Positions 16,407 through 25,331 of a DNA stretch of 64,000 nt are shown piece by piece. Within the stretch, counting starts at the first letter, position 1; each line of letters opens with the position of its first letter. Source of the stretch: Oscillospiraceae bacterium (lineage in GTDB: Bacteria > Bacillota > Clostridia > Oscillospirales > Oscillospiraceae); the NCBI GenBank assembly GCA_910575815.1, contig CAJTFN010000001.1, forward strand, positions 124,001 to 188,000, in the 5' to 3' direction. Below the pieces are notes generated by a model. The model was given only the letters and a program-made list of their open reading frames with translations, was not told the origin of the DNA and ran no database searches. A program made the translations under genes and the position numbers.

Positions 16407-17045
16407 ATGGGGGAGATAAGCCGTCAGCTGCTGGTATTCGGGCAGTCCATCCTGCTGGGGCTGTCCGCCGGGCTGCTGTATGATCTGCTGCGTCCGTTCC
16501 GGGTCCGGGCACCCCGGTTTACCGGCGTTTTGGATGGGCTGTATAGCCTGACGGTGGGAAGCGCCATGTTCCTCTTTCTCCTCCGCAGGGCGGAGGGGGA
16601 GCTGCGGGGATTTGTGGTGCTGGGCGCAGTGGGAGGAGCGGTGCTTTACTTCTGCGCCTTTTCCGGAATACTGCGCCCTCTCTGGACTTTTTGGGCGGAT
16701 ACCCTGGCCTTTTTGGCGAGACTGTTGAGCCTTCCCCTGCGGTGGACGAGAAAATTTTGCAAAAAAATGCTCCGGCGGGCAAAAAACCTCTTTTATTTTT
16801 GGCGCAAATGCTTTACAATAAGAAAAAGTGGGCACAGGCCCAGGAGAGAGGACGGTAGATATGGCAAGAACAAAAAAGGCGGCAAAGCATCGCGTCCACA
16901 CAAGCCTTACGACCAAGCTCTTGATCGTGATTCTGCTGGCCGCGCTGGGCTGCAAGGTGTATACACTTCGGGAGCAGGTGTCGGCCGCAGAGGCAGAAAA
17001 GGACCGGATCGCCGCCCTGGTGGAGGGCAAGCGCCAGGAGAATGA
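16407..17045 (+). CDS. yabQ: Spore cortex protein YabQ (extended C-terminus)
   Basis: The first roughly 145 residues look like YabQ: QLLVFGQSILLGLSAGLLYD, LLRPFRVRAPRF, several hydrophobic segments and a basic end. YabQ is needed for spore cortex formation. The frame does not stop at the usual place but continues 185 bases into divIC in another frame, adding a Gly/Arg-rich tail that looks like shadow translation. Either the stop codon was lost or a single-base slip occurred in the A-rich stretch near 16755-16790. Confidence 0.8.
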   Translation: MGEISRQLLVFGQSILLGLSAGLLYDLLRPFRVRAPRFTGVLDGLYSLTVGSAMFLFLLRRAEGELRGFVVLGAVGGAVLYFCAFSGILRPLWTFWADTLAFLARLLSLPLRWTRKFCKKMLRRAKNLFYFWRKCFTIRKSGHRPRREDGRYGKNKKGGKASRPHKPYDQALDRDSAGRAGLQGVYTSGAGVGRRGRKGPDRRPGGGQAPGE

Positions 17046-17160
17046 CGCGCTGGCCGCGGACATCGACGAGGGCTGCACGCCTGAGAAAATGCAGGAAATC
17101 GCCCGCCGGGAGTTGGGCTGGGTCCTGCCTGGCGAGTACGTGTTTGAGGTCGGCAACTGA
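16861..17160 (+). CDS. divIC: Septum formation initiator DivIC/FtsB family
   Basis: A 99-residue bitopic protein. It has a basic N-terminus, one membrane helix (LLIVILLAALG), a coiled coil (LREQVSAAEAEKDRIAALVE) and a conserved C-terminal end with ARRELGWVLPGEYVFEV. DivIC works with FtsL and DivIB at the division septum. Order and size match the yabQ-divIC-yabR block. The 5' part overlaps the yabQ frame. Confidence 0.92.
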   Translation: MARTKKAAKHRVHTSLTTKLLIVILLAALGCKVYTLREQVSAAEAEKDRIAALVEGKRQENDALAADIDEGCTPEKMQEIARRELGWVLPGEYVFEVGN

Positions 17161-17230
17161 ACGGTTCCAGGGGCCCGGCGTCCCATGGGACCCCACGCAT
17201 GAAACAAGGGAAGGAGAAACAAATAACCGT

Positions 17231-17677
17231 ATGGAGCCTCAGGTTGGGAGAATTCTGGAAGGCAAAGTCACCAGCATTATGAAATTTGGCGCCTTTGTGG
17301 CGCTGGAGGGAGGCGGTTCCGGGCTGGTACATATCTCGGAGATCGCCAACACCTTTGTGGAGGACGTTCATGATTTCCTTCAGCCGGGGCAGGCCGTGAA
17401 GGTTCTGGTCCTGTCGGCGGAGAACGGACGGGTGAATCTCTCCATAAAAAAAGCTGTGCCGCAGGAAGAGCGGCGGTCTCCCCGGCCGCCCCGTCCGGCG
17501 GCTTCCCCCAGACCGGCCCGGTCTCCGGCCCCAAGCCGGGGAAGAGCCACGTCTCTGCCGCCGTCGGCGGATCAGGCCTTCGAGGACAAGCTGAAGCAGT
17601 TCCTCACCTCCTCCGAGGGGAAGATGGCGGACTTGAACCGCAGCATGGACGGCCGGCGGGGCAGAAGAAGAAAATAA
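17231..17677 (+). CDS. S1-domain RNA-binding protein (YabR-like)
   Basis: A 148-residue protein with one N-terminal S1 domain (VGRILEGKVTSIMKFGAFVAL, GLVHISEIA, LQPGQAVKVLVLS). A Pro/Arg-rich linker and a short helical tail ending RRGRRRK follow. It holds the yabR/general-stress-protein-13 position after divIC. The ribosome-binding site AAGGAG is 14 bases from the ATG, longer than usual, but no other in-frame start is available. Confidence 0.85.
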   Translation: MEPQVGRILEGKVTSIMKFGAFVALEGGGSGLVHISEIANTFVEDVHDFLQPGQAVKVLVLSAENGRVNLSIKKAVPQEERRSPRPPRPAASPRPARSPAPSRGRATSLPPSADQAFEDKLKQFLTSSEGKMADLNRSMDGRRGRRRK

Positions 17678-17681
17678 GCGG

Positions 17682-17708
17682 AAACCGCCTGGAGACAGGC
17701 GGTTTTTC
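17682..17708 (+). terminator. Terminator of the yabP-S1 operon
   Basis: AAACCGCCT pairs with AGGCGGTTT around a 6-base loop, followed by more T. Confidence 0.85.
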
Positions 17709-18130
17709 CTTTGGAGGGGGATGTATTGGGCATAAGGATGTTCTTCTGGGGCCAAGGACGCATCCTAAGAGCTTTGAAATCCTCCGACCATAAAAAGGAG
17801 CCACACGGCGGATTGCCGTGCGGCCCAAGCGGGTGGGATATTGGAAAGCTTCCTATACCAAAGTACCATATAATCCAGAATTTGTAAATAGGAATTTTTG
17901 GCGGAATGGAACTACCTTTGTCGAATCGGAACGGGAGGGCCTCGCCGCTGAAAAATGGAGGCTTCTGCGATTCTCAAGGAGGGTTTCCGGGAGACAGGGA
18001 AAGGGGGATTGGAAAATTTTTGTGAATCTTTCAAAAATGGCTGAAATTATCCTTTCCATTTCCATACAAATATGATATATTATACAAAAGAGGAGCCCAT
18101 GTCCTCTTTCACACGAAAGGAGCGATCTCG
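17709..18130. other. Intergenic region upstream of hpf
   Basis: No gene is seen in about 420 bases. It holds a small hairpin at 17804-17820 (CACGGC/GCCGTG) and, just before hpf, an AT-rich block with TATGAT and TATTAT (18071-18083) that probably supplies the -10 region. No clear -35 was found, and I cannot assign a sigma factor. Confidence 0.45.
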
Positions 18131-18676
18131 ATGAAGTACACCTACGCTTGCAAGAAGGTCTCCCTCAATGAATCCATCAAGGCTTACACGGAAAAGAAGA
18201 TTTCCAAGCTGGAGAAGTATTTCAGGGACGACACCACCGCGTTTGTGACATTCTCGGTGGAGAAGGACCACCGCTGCACGGTGGAGATCACCGTCCGGAG
18301 CGGCGGCGCTTTGCTCCGTGCTCAGACCGAGGCCCCGGACGGCGATATGCGCGGCGCCGTGGATGCCGCTGTGGGCTATATCGAGCGTCAGATTTTGAAG
18401 AACAAGACCCGGCTGGCCAAGCGCCTGCGGAGCGAGGGATTCCCCCCTGCGGCTGCTGCCAGTGAGTTCGATGTGACGGAGGAGAAGGAATTTCCCGTGG
18501 TCCGGACCAAGCGCTTCGCCGTAAAGCCCATGAGCACGGAGGAGGCGATCTTGCAGATGAATTTGCTGGGTCACAATTTCTTCGTTTTCCGCAACAGCGA
18601 GGATGACTGCCTCTGCATTGTCTATCGCCGGAAAAGCGGCGGGTATGGCCTCATCGTCACGGACGAAGAGGAGTGA
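18131..18676 (+). CDS. hpf: Ribosome hibernation promoting factor, long form
   Basis: A 181-residue protein. The N-terminal domain folds like YfiA (KKISKLEKYF, then a long helix with IERQILKNKTRLAKRL). After a linker comes the C-terminal dimerisation domain with VRTKRFAVKPMSTEEAILQMNLLGHNFFVF. Long HPF dimerises 70S ribosomes into 100S particles in stationary phase or stress, which fits functionally with rel earlier in the window. AAGGAG precedes the ATG. Confidence 0.95.
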   Translation: MKYTYACKKVSLNESIKAYTEKKISKLEKYFRDDTTAFVTFSVEKDHRCTVEITVRSGGALLRAQTEAPDGDMRGAVDAAVGYIERQILKNKTRLAKRLRSEGFPPAAAASEFDVTEEKEFPVVRTKRFAVKPMSTEEAILQMNLLGHNFFVFRNSEDDCLCIVYRRKSGGYGLIVTDEEE

Positions 18677-18719
18677 TCCCCGTCTTTGGGCAAAAAGCCC
18701 GCGATGTAGTATAAACAAG

Positions 18720-18750
18720 CCCCCGGTTCATGGCTTCCATGAACCGGGGG
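18720..18750. terminator. Bidirectional terminator between convergent genes
   Basis: A 14-bp perfect stem (CCCCCGGTTCATGG/CCATGAACCGGGGG) with a 3-base loop ends hpf and the convergent histidine kinase gene. Confidence 0.85.
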
Positions 18751-18758
18751 TATCTTTT

Positions 18759-21395
18759 TCAGGAGAGTTCCTCCAAAACCGCTTTGATCGTCTGTTCCAG
18801 CACGGTCATGTCGATGGGCTTGGCCACGTGGGCGCTCATCCCGGCCTCCAGGGCGTCCCGGATGTCCTCGGAAAAGGCGTTGGCGGTCATGGCGATGATG
18901 GGAATCGTCCTGGCCAGCGGGTGGTCCATGTCCCGGATGGTCCTGGTGGCGTCATAGCCGTTCATCACCGGCATTTGCACGTCCATCAGAATCAGATCGT
19001 ATTGGCCAGGTTTGGAGCTGGCGAAAGCGTCCGCCACCAAACGTCCGTTTTCGTAAATGTCGCAGGTGGCTCCGGACATATCCAGCAGTTCGCTGAGGAT
19101 TTCCGCGTTGATCTCGTTGTCCTCCGCCACGAGGATGTGCATCCCCTGGAGGATGCTCTCCTTGGCGCTCTGGTGCTCCTCCGCCGTGTGGTGCAGGACG
19201 GAGGACACGGCCTGGCGGAAGCTGGTGAGGAAAAAGGGCTTGGAGAGGAAGGCGTCAACCCCGGCGTTCCGGGCGTCCTCCTCGATGTCCGGCCAGTCGT
19301 AGCTGGTGAGAATGAGAATGAGGATATCCTTGGAGACCTCCTGGCGGATGCGCCGGGTGGCCTCCAGACCGTTGATTCCCGGCATCTTCCAGTCCAGCAG
19401 AACCAAGTGGTAGCCGTGGCCCTCCTCCTGGGAGCGCTTCAGCAGATTCACCGCCGTCCGGCCGTCCAGGGTGTAGTCCACGGTGACGCCAGTGCCCTCC
19501 ATGGTCATTTGGATGCCCTGGCAAACGACCTCCTCGTCGTCCACCGCCAGAATTCGGGTGATGCCGTTTTTCTGCCAGAAGTCCTGGTCCACGGCCAGGT
19601 CGCTGATCTGGAGCTCCAGGTCCACGGTGAAGGTGGACCCCCGGCCTTTTTCGCTCTCCACCAGGATGCTGCCTCCCATCAGGTCCAGCAGGTTCTTGGT
19701 GATGGCCATGCCAAGGCCCGTGCCTTGGATTTTGTTGGTGACGCTGTCCTCCTCCCGGGTAAAGGCATGGAAGATCTTCTGCACATACTCCGGGCTCATG
19801 CCATAGCCGTTGTCGGTGACGAGAAAGCGGAAGCGGGCCAGCTGCTTGGTGTGCTGGGGCAGCTCCTGGACCGTCAGGGAGACCCGGCCTCCGTCCGGTG
19901 TGTACTTCACCGCGTTGGACAGGAGGTTCAATAGAATCTGGTTCAGCCGGAGCTTATCCATCACCACCTGCTCGTGCTTGAGATCCTTGCTGTGGACCTC
20001 GAAGGTATGGCCTTTGGCCTTCATCTGGGGACGGATGATGGAATCGATGCCCTCGATCAGGTCCACGATGTTCTCATTGGAGAGGGTCAGAGTGGTCTTA
20101 CCCGCCTCAATCTTGCTGATGTCCAGGATGTCGTTGATGAGGCCCAGGAGGTGCTGGCTGGAGTTCGTGATCTTCTTGGTGTACTCCCGGACCTTTTCCG
20201 GATTCTCCGCGTCCCGGGCCAGCAGGGCGGCGAAGCCGACAATGGCGTTCATGGGCGTGCGGATGTCGTGACTCATGTTGGAAAGGAAGGAGCTTTTTGC
20301 CCGGTTGGCCTCCTCGGCGATCTGAAAGGCCTGCTCCGCCGTCTCCTTAGAGCGGGCCAGCATGGCGTTGGATTCCTCCAGGCGTTGGTTCAGCTCCTCC
20401 TGGCGGCGGGAGTTTTCCTGCTCCTGACGGAAGAGCTGGGCGCTGTTCTTCTGCTGGGCGATAGCCGCTGCCGCCAGGAAGAGCATGATGGCCAGGGCGG
20501 CCACCAGGGCCAGCAGCATCCGAATGACGGCGCTCACCATCTCCACGGTTCCGGAGGCCACGAACTCCGCTGGGATGAGAAAGAGCAGCAGCGTGTCGTA
20601 TTCCACCAGGGAGGTGAGGCAGTAGTAGTATTCCACGCCGTCCCGGCGGAAGTTGGCGCTGAGGGGGTCCTGCTCCGACAAGGCGGCCCGGATATCGGGA
20701 TAGACCTGGCCCTCCATCTCCTCCAGCACCTTGAGGACGTTGTAGGCCTGGATGCTGTTTCCGCTGGAGAAGTTGTCGTGCATGCGGGTGCCGTTGCTCT
20801 TGAGAATGTAAGTTTCGTTCTGACTGCCATAGGCGGCGCTGTCGTAGTAATCCGAGAGGGTGTAGACGTCCTTCAATAAAATGGCGTGAGTGAAATAGAC
20901 GGTTCCCGCCTGAATGGGGGTGGAGAGCTTCTGAACGAAAGCCCAGTAGCTGTGGGAGGAGAAAGGGGTGTCGGAGATGAAGGTGCGGCGCTCTTCGCCG
21001 CCGGAGAGCTGGTCGATGTCGGACCAGACGCCGTGGGTCCCCTGGGCGTCGTAGCAGTTCCCACGGCTGTCCATCAGCATAAAAATGGAGCTGTAATTCT
21101 CCGTCCCCAGAAAGGACTCCAGCTCCGCAATATAGGCCTCGGCCTCCTTCTCGGAGGTAAAATTGTGATTCTTCAAGGCGTTGACGGCAGCCGTGAGGTA
21201 GTTCCAATGGGCATCCAGGGCGTTGGTCAGATTGACCCGCACTTGGGAGGTGAGTTCGTTAAGCTGGGTAGTGCGCTCCAAGAAAATCTGTGCTTGCAGG
21301 TAGCGCGTAAAATATACGCCTCCGGCCAGCAGGGACGCCAGCAGGCAAATGGCTAGTACCGCCGGGAGAACGGCTCTTTTTTGCGTGGATTTCAT
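18759..21395 (-). CDS. Hybrid sensor histidine kinase with two receiver domains
   Basis: An 878-residue membrane kinase. A membrane helix at about residues 8-28 is followed by an extracytoplasmic sensor of roughly 240 residues, a second helix near residue 295 and a coiled coil. The HisKA motif SHDIRTPMNAIVGF has the phosphoacceptor His near residue 376. HATPase boxes follow (LLNLLSNAVKYTPDGG, VTDNGYGMS, GTGLGMAI). Receiver 1 (AVDDEEVVCQG, LLDWKMPG) and receiver 2 (VAEDNEINAEI, LMDVQMPVMNG) both keep Asp and downstream Lys. There is no HPt domain and no DNA-binding output, so a separate phosphotransfer protein is expected. The ATG at 21395 follows GAGAGGGGAAG. It lies downstream of the binding-protein gene, on the same strand. 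Confidence 0.93.
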   Translation of the reverse strand: MKSTQKRAVLPAVLAICLLASLLAGGVYFTRYLQAQIFLERTTQLNELTSQVRVNLTNALDAHWNYLTAAVNALKNHNFTSEKEAEAYIAELESFLGTENYSSIFMLMDSRGNCYDAQGTHGVWSDIDQLSGGEERRTFISDTPFSSHSYWAFVQKLSTPIQAGTVYFTHAILLKDVYTLSDYYDSAAYGSQNETYILKSNGTRMHDNFSSGNSIQAYNVLKVLEEMEGQVYPDIRAALSEQDPLSANFRRDGVEYYYCLTSLVEYDTLLLFLIPAEFVASGTVEMVSAVIRMLLALVAALAIMLFLAAAAIAQQKNSAQLFRQEQENSRRQEELNQRLEESNAMLARSKETAEQAFQIAEEANRAKSSFLSNMSHDIRTPMNAIVGFAALLARDAENPEKVREYTKKITNSSQHLLGLINDILDISKIEAGKTTLTLSNENIVDLIEGIDSIIRPQMKAKGHTFEVHSKDLKHEQVVMDKLRLNQILLNLLSNAVKYTPDGGRVSLTVQELPQHTKQLARFRFLVTDNGYGMSPEYVQKIFHAFTREEDSVTNKIQGTGLGMAITKNLLDLMGGSILVESEKGRGSTFTVDLELQISDLAVDQDFWQKNGITRILAVDDEEVVCQGIQMTMEGTGVTVDYTLDGRTAVNLLKRSQEEGHGYHLVLLDWKMPGINGLEATRRIRQEVSKDILILILTSYDWPDIEEDARNAGVDAFLSKPFFLTSFRQAVSSVLHHTAEEHQSAKESILQGMHILVAEDNEINAEILSELLDMSGATCDIYENGRLVADAFASSKPGQYDLILMDVQMPVMNGYDATRTIRDMDHPLARTIPIIAMTANAFSEDIRDALEAGMSAHVAKPIDMTVLEQTIKAVLEELS

Positions 21396-21542
21396 ATTTC
21401 TTCCCCTCTCCTGTCCGGCGGTCTGCCGGGCTTGGACAACAGACTGGAAACACACAGTAAGATGCGGTTTTTTTGGAATCTCCCCTCCGGCCACGGACGG
21501 CCCGTAGAACGGGGCCGAAGCGAAACGTGGAACGGATCGGGT

Positions 21543-21840
21543 TCACCGCGCCCCGCCGCCTTGGGAATGGAAAGCATAGCCGGTGTAGAATATGCGCGGC
21601 GGGTACTTCCCGGCGATCATTTCCGGAACGATCTGCCGGGAGACGGAGAACCTGTCCGACGAAGTGAGACGGATATAGAGCTGGCTGCGATCCAAAGGGG
21701 GCCGCAGGCGCTCCGGCTCCACATCCCTGCGTCGGAGATCATGTTCTGCCCGCTGGCGATGTGGAGGCCCTGAAGAATCTTCATAAAGGCAAAAGCCGCC
21801 TCGAAGTTGGTGGGAAGGGCCAGATCGCAGCCCGCGCCCG
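21543..21840 (-). pseudogene. Possible gene remnant with a frame change
   Basis: Between the kinase and the binding-protein gene the minus strand reads as sensible protein in two successive frames: LPTNFEAAFAFMKILQGLHI with ASGQNMISDAG, then after a shift SQLYIRLTSSDRFSVSRQ and IVPEMIAGKYPPRIFYTGYA. No start codon with a ribosome-binding site is apparent and I do not recognise the family. It may be a decayed gene once placed in the same operon. The rest of the 494-base gap shows nothing else. Confidence 0.3.
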
Positions 21841-21889
21841 CGCCTGGTGGAGCGGTTTGCCGTTTCCCATACCCAAGAGGTTTCTTCGT

Positions 21890-23674
21890 TTATTCCCAAG
21901 GGTTTCCGTCGGGGGATACGGTTTTCTGGGCAGTCAGCCAGGTCCGTAAAATCTCCGTCAGGGAGGCCTTGCACACCTGAACTGAATAGGCCTCGCCGGT
22001 TTCCTCGGTATAACTGCCGGGGAAGAAGGCGATCGGATAGGCCGCGTTGTCCTCCAGTGCCGCTCCGCCCCGGGTCACCAGAAGATAGGGAAAGGGATTC
22101 CCGTCCCCCTCCGGGTCAAAGCCCGCCTGGGTCAGTTCCTTGGCCTGCGCGCCGGTCATGGTCATGAGGGCGTATTCCCCGTCGAAAGCGGGGAGAAGGG
22201 AACTGGCGATGTCGGTGTTGATATTGCCCTGATAGAGCTTTCCTGTGATGCCATTTCGCAATTCCGCGTCGTGGTGAGGTGCCCAGATGGGAACAATCAC
22301 CGCGTCGGCTCCCACAGAGCTCCCCAGGGCCTTGCATAAGAGCTCCGCAGTTTCCTCCAGGGTGAAGTCCGCCGTGCTCTTGCAGAAATAGAGCTCTTCG
22401 GAGTGGTTCAGGTAACTTTGCTGGAGTTCGTCCATACGGGCGATGCACCGGGGGCCATCCGTGCCGTTGTCTCCCCGGAACCACTCTTTAAAAACCTGAC
22501 CCATATCGGCCAGGACGCCGTCCCAATGGGCATAGGTCATAGGAAAAGCCCGGCCCTCCCGCAGAGCTTGTTGGGCGTCGTAAATCAGGGCGTCCTCCGG
22601 CAAAGAGCTGCTGGTGGACACACTCAGTACACAGGGGGCTTCCTCCGAGATGAAGGCGGCCTGCCCCTCGGGAGAGTAGAGCAGAGAGAGGGCCTGGATG
22701 GCTTGCTCCAGCTTCTTCTCGTTGCCTGGCTCGGTGAGGCGCTTGCTGACGCCCACAAAGTTGGTGGGGTTGTACATGTAGATGTTTTTGCTGCCGTCTT
22801 CGCCGATGTAGGGCATCATCCCCAGCTTGTCTCCGGAGTCCGGCAGTTCGGTGATGTTCACAGTCATGACCGCCGTAAAGAACACGGCCTTCCGGTTGCC
22901 CAGATAGTCCAGAATGAGGTCCGGGTTATTCCGGTCGTCCGGATCCACGGTGAAGAAGCCCGCGTCAATGAGACGCTGAATGTAGGCCATGGTATCTTCC
23001 CAGAAGCCCTCCGCCGTGGCGTTGCCGGCCAGGAAGTCCTGCTCCCAGGCCTTTCCGGCGGGGGTGGTGAGCCAGCTGGTTTTGGCCAGATTGAAGACGG
23101 CGGAAAAGGTGTTTCCGGACAGCTGGGTGCCAAGCACGCCTGGAATCAGCCCCGCTGCCTGGATTTCGTGGCACAGAGCCTCCAGCTCAGCGAAGTTGGT
23201 GGGAACCTCCCAGCCGTGCTCCTCCATGAGGGTTTTGTTGTAAAAGGTGCCGTACATGCCGTAGTTGACCGGGAGAAGATAGATGCCGCCGTCAATGGCC
23301 ACCTGGTCCAAAACCGGGGTGGAGAAGTTGCCGATGAAGTCATAGCCGGACAGATCCACCAGACGCTGGGCGGCAAGTTCCTCGTCCAGAATTTGAGAGG
23401 TAATGAAAACATCCGGGATGTCGTCGCCCCGCATCTGAGCCCAGCTATAGCCGGTGCGGTTGCTTCCGGCGTAAGGGGAGATTTCCAGCTCAATGTCCGG
23501 ATACGTCTCACCCAATAAATCAAAAAAATTCTGATAGCCGTTCCAATTGGCCCAGATCAGGGCGTCCCGGTTTTCGCTGGAATTGGGCACGCTCTCTGAG
23601 GGAGAGCAGGCGGACAGCGGCACCAGGACAACGGCCATCAGGGCCAGCAGGCGGCGTAAAATTTTTGCGGTCAT
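21890..23674 (-). CDS. Solute-binding lipoprotein fused to a 5'-nucleotidase C-terminal-like domain
   Basis: A 594-residue lipoprotein with lipobox LSAC (Cys23). Residues of about 40-400 look like a family 1 extracellular solute-binding protein (IWANWNGYQNFFDLL, DIPDVFITSQ, LPVNYGMYGTFYNK, AFISEEAPCVLS). The remaining 170 residues resemble the 5'-nucleotidase C-terminal domain: ETAELLCKALGSSVGADAV, ELRNGITGKLYQGNINTDI, YALMTMTGAQAKELTQAGF and a late YSVQVCKASLTEILRTWL. No ABC permease genes adjoin it. With the downstream hybrid kinase it probably forms an extracellular sensing pair; that role is inference. Confidence 0.8.
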   Translation of the reverse strand: MTAKILRRLLALMAVVLVPLSACSPSESVPNSSENRDALIWANWNGYQNFFDLLGETYPDIELEISPYAGSNRTGYSWAQMRGDDIPDVFITSQILDEELAAQRLVDLSGYDFIGNFSTPVLDQVAIDGGIYLLPVNYGMYGTFYNKTLMEEHGWEVPTNFAELEALCHEIQAAGLIPGVLGTQLSGNTFSAVFNLAKTSWLTTPAGKAWEQDFLAGNATAEGFWEDTMAYIQRLIDAGFFTVDPDDRNNPDLILDYLGNRKAVFFTAVMTVNITELPDSGDKLGMMPYIGEDGSKNIYMYNPTNFVGVSKRLTEPGNEKKLEQAIQALSLLYSPEGQAAFISEEAPCVLSVSTSSSLPEDALIYDAQQALREGRAFPMTYAHWDGVLADMGQVFKEWFRGDNGTDGPRCIARMDELQQSYLNHSEELYFCKSTADFTLEETAELLCKALGSSVGADAVIVPIWAPHHDAELRNGITGKLYQGNINTDIASSLLPAFDGEYALMTMTGAQAKELTQAGFDPEGDGNPFPYLLVTRGGAALEDNAAYPIAFFPGSYTEETGEAYSVQVCKASLTEILRTWLTAQKTVSPDGNPWE

Positions 23675-23753
23675 AGGGAGTGGCCTCCTCGATTATAGCT
23701 TGCGGTTTCTTCCGGGAATAAGCGCCAAAAAAGGGCACAAACCTACAGGTGTC

Positions 23754-23782
23754 ATTGTACAAGTAAAAGCTGGAAAAGTCAA
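23754..23782 (-). promoter_or_regulatory. SigA-type promoter for the lipoprotein-kinase operon
   Basis: On the minus strand TTGACT, exactly 17 bases and TACAAT lie about 80 bases upstream of the lipoprotein start. Confidence 0.75.
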
Positions 23783-24703
23783 GGGAGACAAGGGACTGGG
23801 GCCCTGGGCGCTGTTTAAGGGAGACGCCGCCGGGGAGCGGCGGGAAGAAGCGGGTATACCATATGCATATGCGAAAATTTGAAATTTGCGACAGCGGCAT
23901 ACCGGAGGTGGGCCTTTTCCCGGGAGAAGATTGCGGGGAGGTTTATGTAATGGAAAAACACTATATAAAAATAGGTCCAAGGCATAAGGAAAATGCGTTC
24001 GCCGGGAATGTTCGATTGGAGAACTTGACGATCCGGTGAGGGCCAAAGTGTCCGTCCTGGTGTCCACAAGAGGAATTTTAAGGGGGGGAGGTCACGGAAG
24101 GAAGGCGGACGCGTAGATTCGCTCTGACAGGGGTGCTTTCTATAAATCGGATTGGATACATCCCGTCAAACATTCCCGCTTTCTCGGGGCCTTTTTGACA
24201 GACGGCCGGTTTAGGCAGCGTTTTTTCGGGCGTTTTTCCTGGAGATGTCATACAGAACATAAATAAATTTATAAAGTAATGCGTAAAGTATTCGGATTTC
24301 GGGAAATGAAACCGCCGGCCCTGTGCTATAGTAATCACAATGTCTTCCTGGAGCGCGGCGGAGGTTTCTCCGCCCGTGGCCAGGAGGGTAACAGCGGAAG
24401 TGTCTGTTTGGAACGCTGCCGGCCCCGGTGAGGGCTTCAATACCCTCTGGTCCTTAAAAATAAAGGAACTGTAAAAAACTATGAAACTTTGCATCGTCGG
24501 TGATTTGCTTGATTTCATAGTTCCATGTATCTTCTTATAAGCTACTAAAACCTTGTAGTATCAAGGGCTTCCGGCACTGCTGACAAAATAAAACTCGATG
24601 CTCGTCTAAATAGTTCCACACCAAAATGGTGAAGGAATGGTACAGTAGAAATCAGGACACTGAATAAGAGATAAGTGCACTACTGCAAAGCCCGATAATA
24701 CAG
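23783..24703. other. Long non-coding stretch at the border of the accessory region
   Basis: No gene is supported in over 900 bases. It holds an inverted repeat at 24477-24522 (AACTATGAAA / TTTCATAGTT, 26-base spacer) and a short CACC/GGTG hairpin near 24620. Base composition becomes AT-richer after about 24240, fitting a transition from core chromosome to mobile DNA, but no attachment-site duplication was identified. Confidence 0.4.
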
Positions 24704-24746
24704 CCCCCTGACGAATGATTATTCACTCGTCAGGGGGTGTTTTTTT
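24704..24746 (+). terminator. Strong hairpin before repA
   Basis: CCCCCTGACGA pairs with TCGTCAGGGGG, followed by TGTTTTTTT. It ends about 30 bases before repA, so it may terminate element-internal transcription or attenuate repA. Confidence 0.75.
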
Positions 24747-24776
24747 GCGCTTCGGGGCAAAAAGGAGGGAGCAACC

Positions 24777-25237
24777 ATGTCGCTGGAATTAGCGTATTTC
24801 TTTGGCAGCGAGGCGGAGCAGTACAGCTTCTACCGCATCCCCAAGGTCTTACTGACAGACCGGCGCTATAAAGGCGTGTCTATGGAGGCCAAGGTGCTGT
24901 CCGGCCTGATGCTGGATCGCATGGGCCTGTTCGTCCGAAGCGGCTGGCTGGACAGCGAGGGCCGGGTATATATCTACTTCACGCTGGATGACGCGCTGGC
25001 GATGCTGGGCTGTGGCAAGGATAAGGCTGTCCGGCTGTTCAAGGAGCTGGATGTCTCCGGCGGCATCGGCCTGATCGAGCGCCGCAAGCAGGGGCAGGGT
25101 CGGCTCGAATCTACGTCAAGAACTTCACCCTGCCGCCAGATCCGGAAGAGTGTGAGCCTGCCCCAGCTCCAGAGGGGTTGGCGGCCCAGACTTCTGAAAA
25201 ACCGAAGTCTGCACTTCTGGAAAGCCGCAGCCTATAG
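24777..25237 (+). pseudogene. repA: Replication initiator RepA N-terminal domain, frameshifted
   Basis: The first roughly 105 residues match RepA_N initiators of Tn1549-type conjugative elements and plasmids (YSFYRIPKVLLTDRRYKGVS, EAKVLSGLMLDRM, YIYFTLDDALAMLGCGKDKA). After GQGR, near 25100, the frame changes: the natural continuation RIYVKNFTLPPDPEECEPAP is in another frame and soon stops at 25237. A single missing base explains this. Most of the C-terminal region of the family is gone as well. AGGAGG precedes the ATG. Confidence 0.85.
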
Positions 25238-25331
25238 CAATCCAAGAAATTAACAAGGGCTACCGGCCAGGACATAAGAGAACAATCCTCTTGACAGAAG
25301 GATAAGTTGCCCAATATTATGGGAAGCAAAA

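Noticed and set aside
18603-19934. 443-codon + strand frame opposite the hybrid kinase
   Set aside because: Mirror of conserved kinase and receiver motifs; codon use is not coding-like.
22403-23518. 371-codon + strand frame opposite the binding lipoprotein
   Set aside because: Antisense to a lipoprotein with signal peptide, promoter and known fold.
24310-24340. Extended -10 promoter TGC TATAGT
   Set aside because: No matching -35 and no gene immediately downstream.
24078-24518. 146-codon minus-strand frame in the non-coding border region
   Set aside because: No ribosome-binding site and no protein-like motif; it crosses an inverted repeat.
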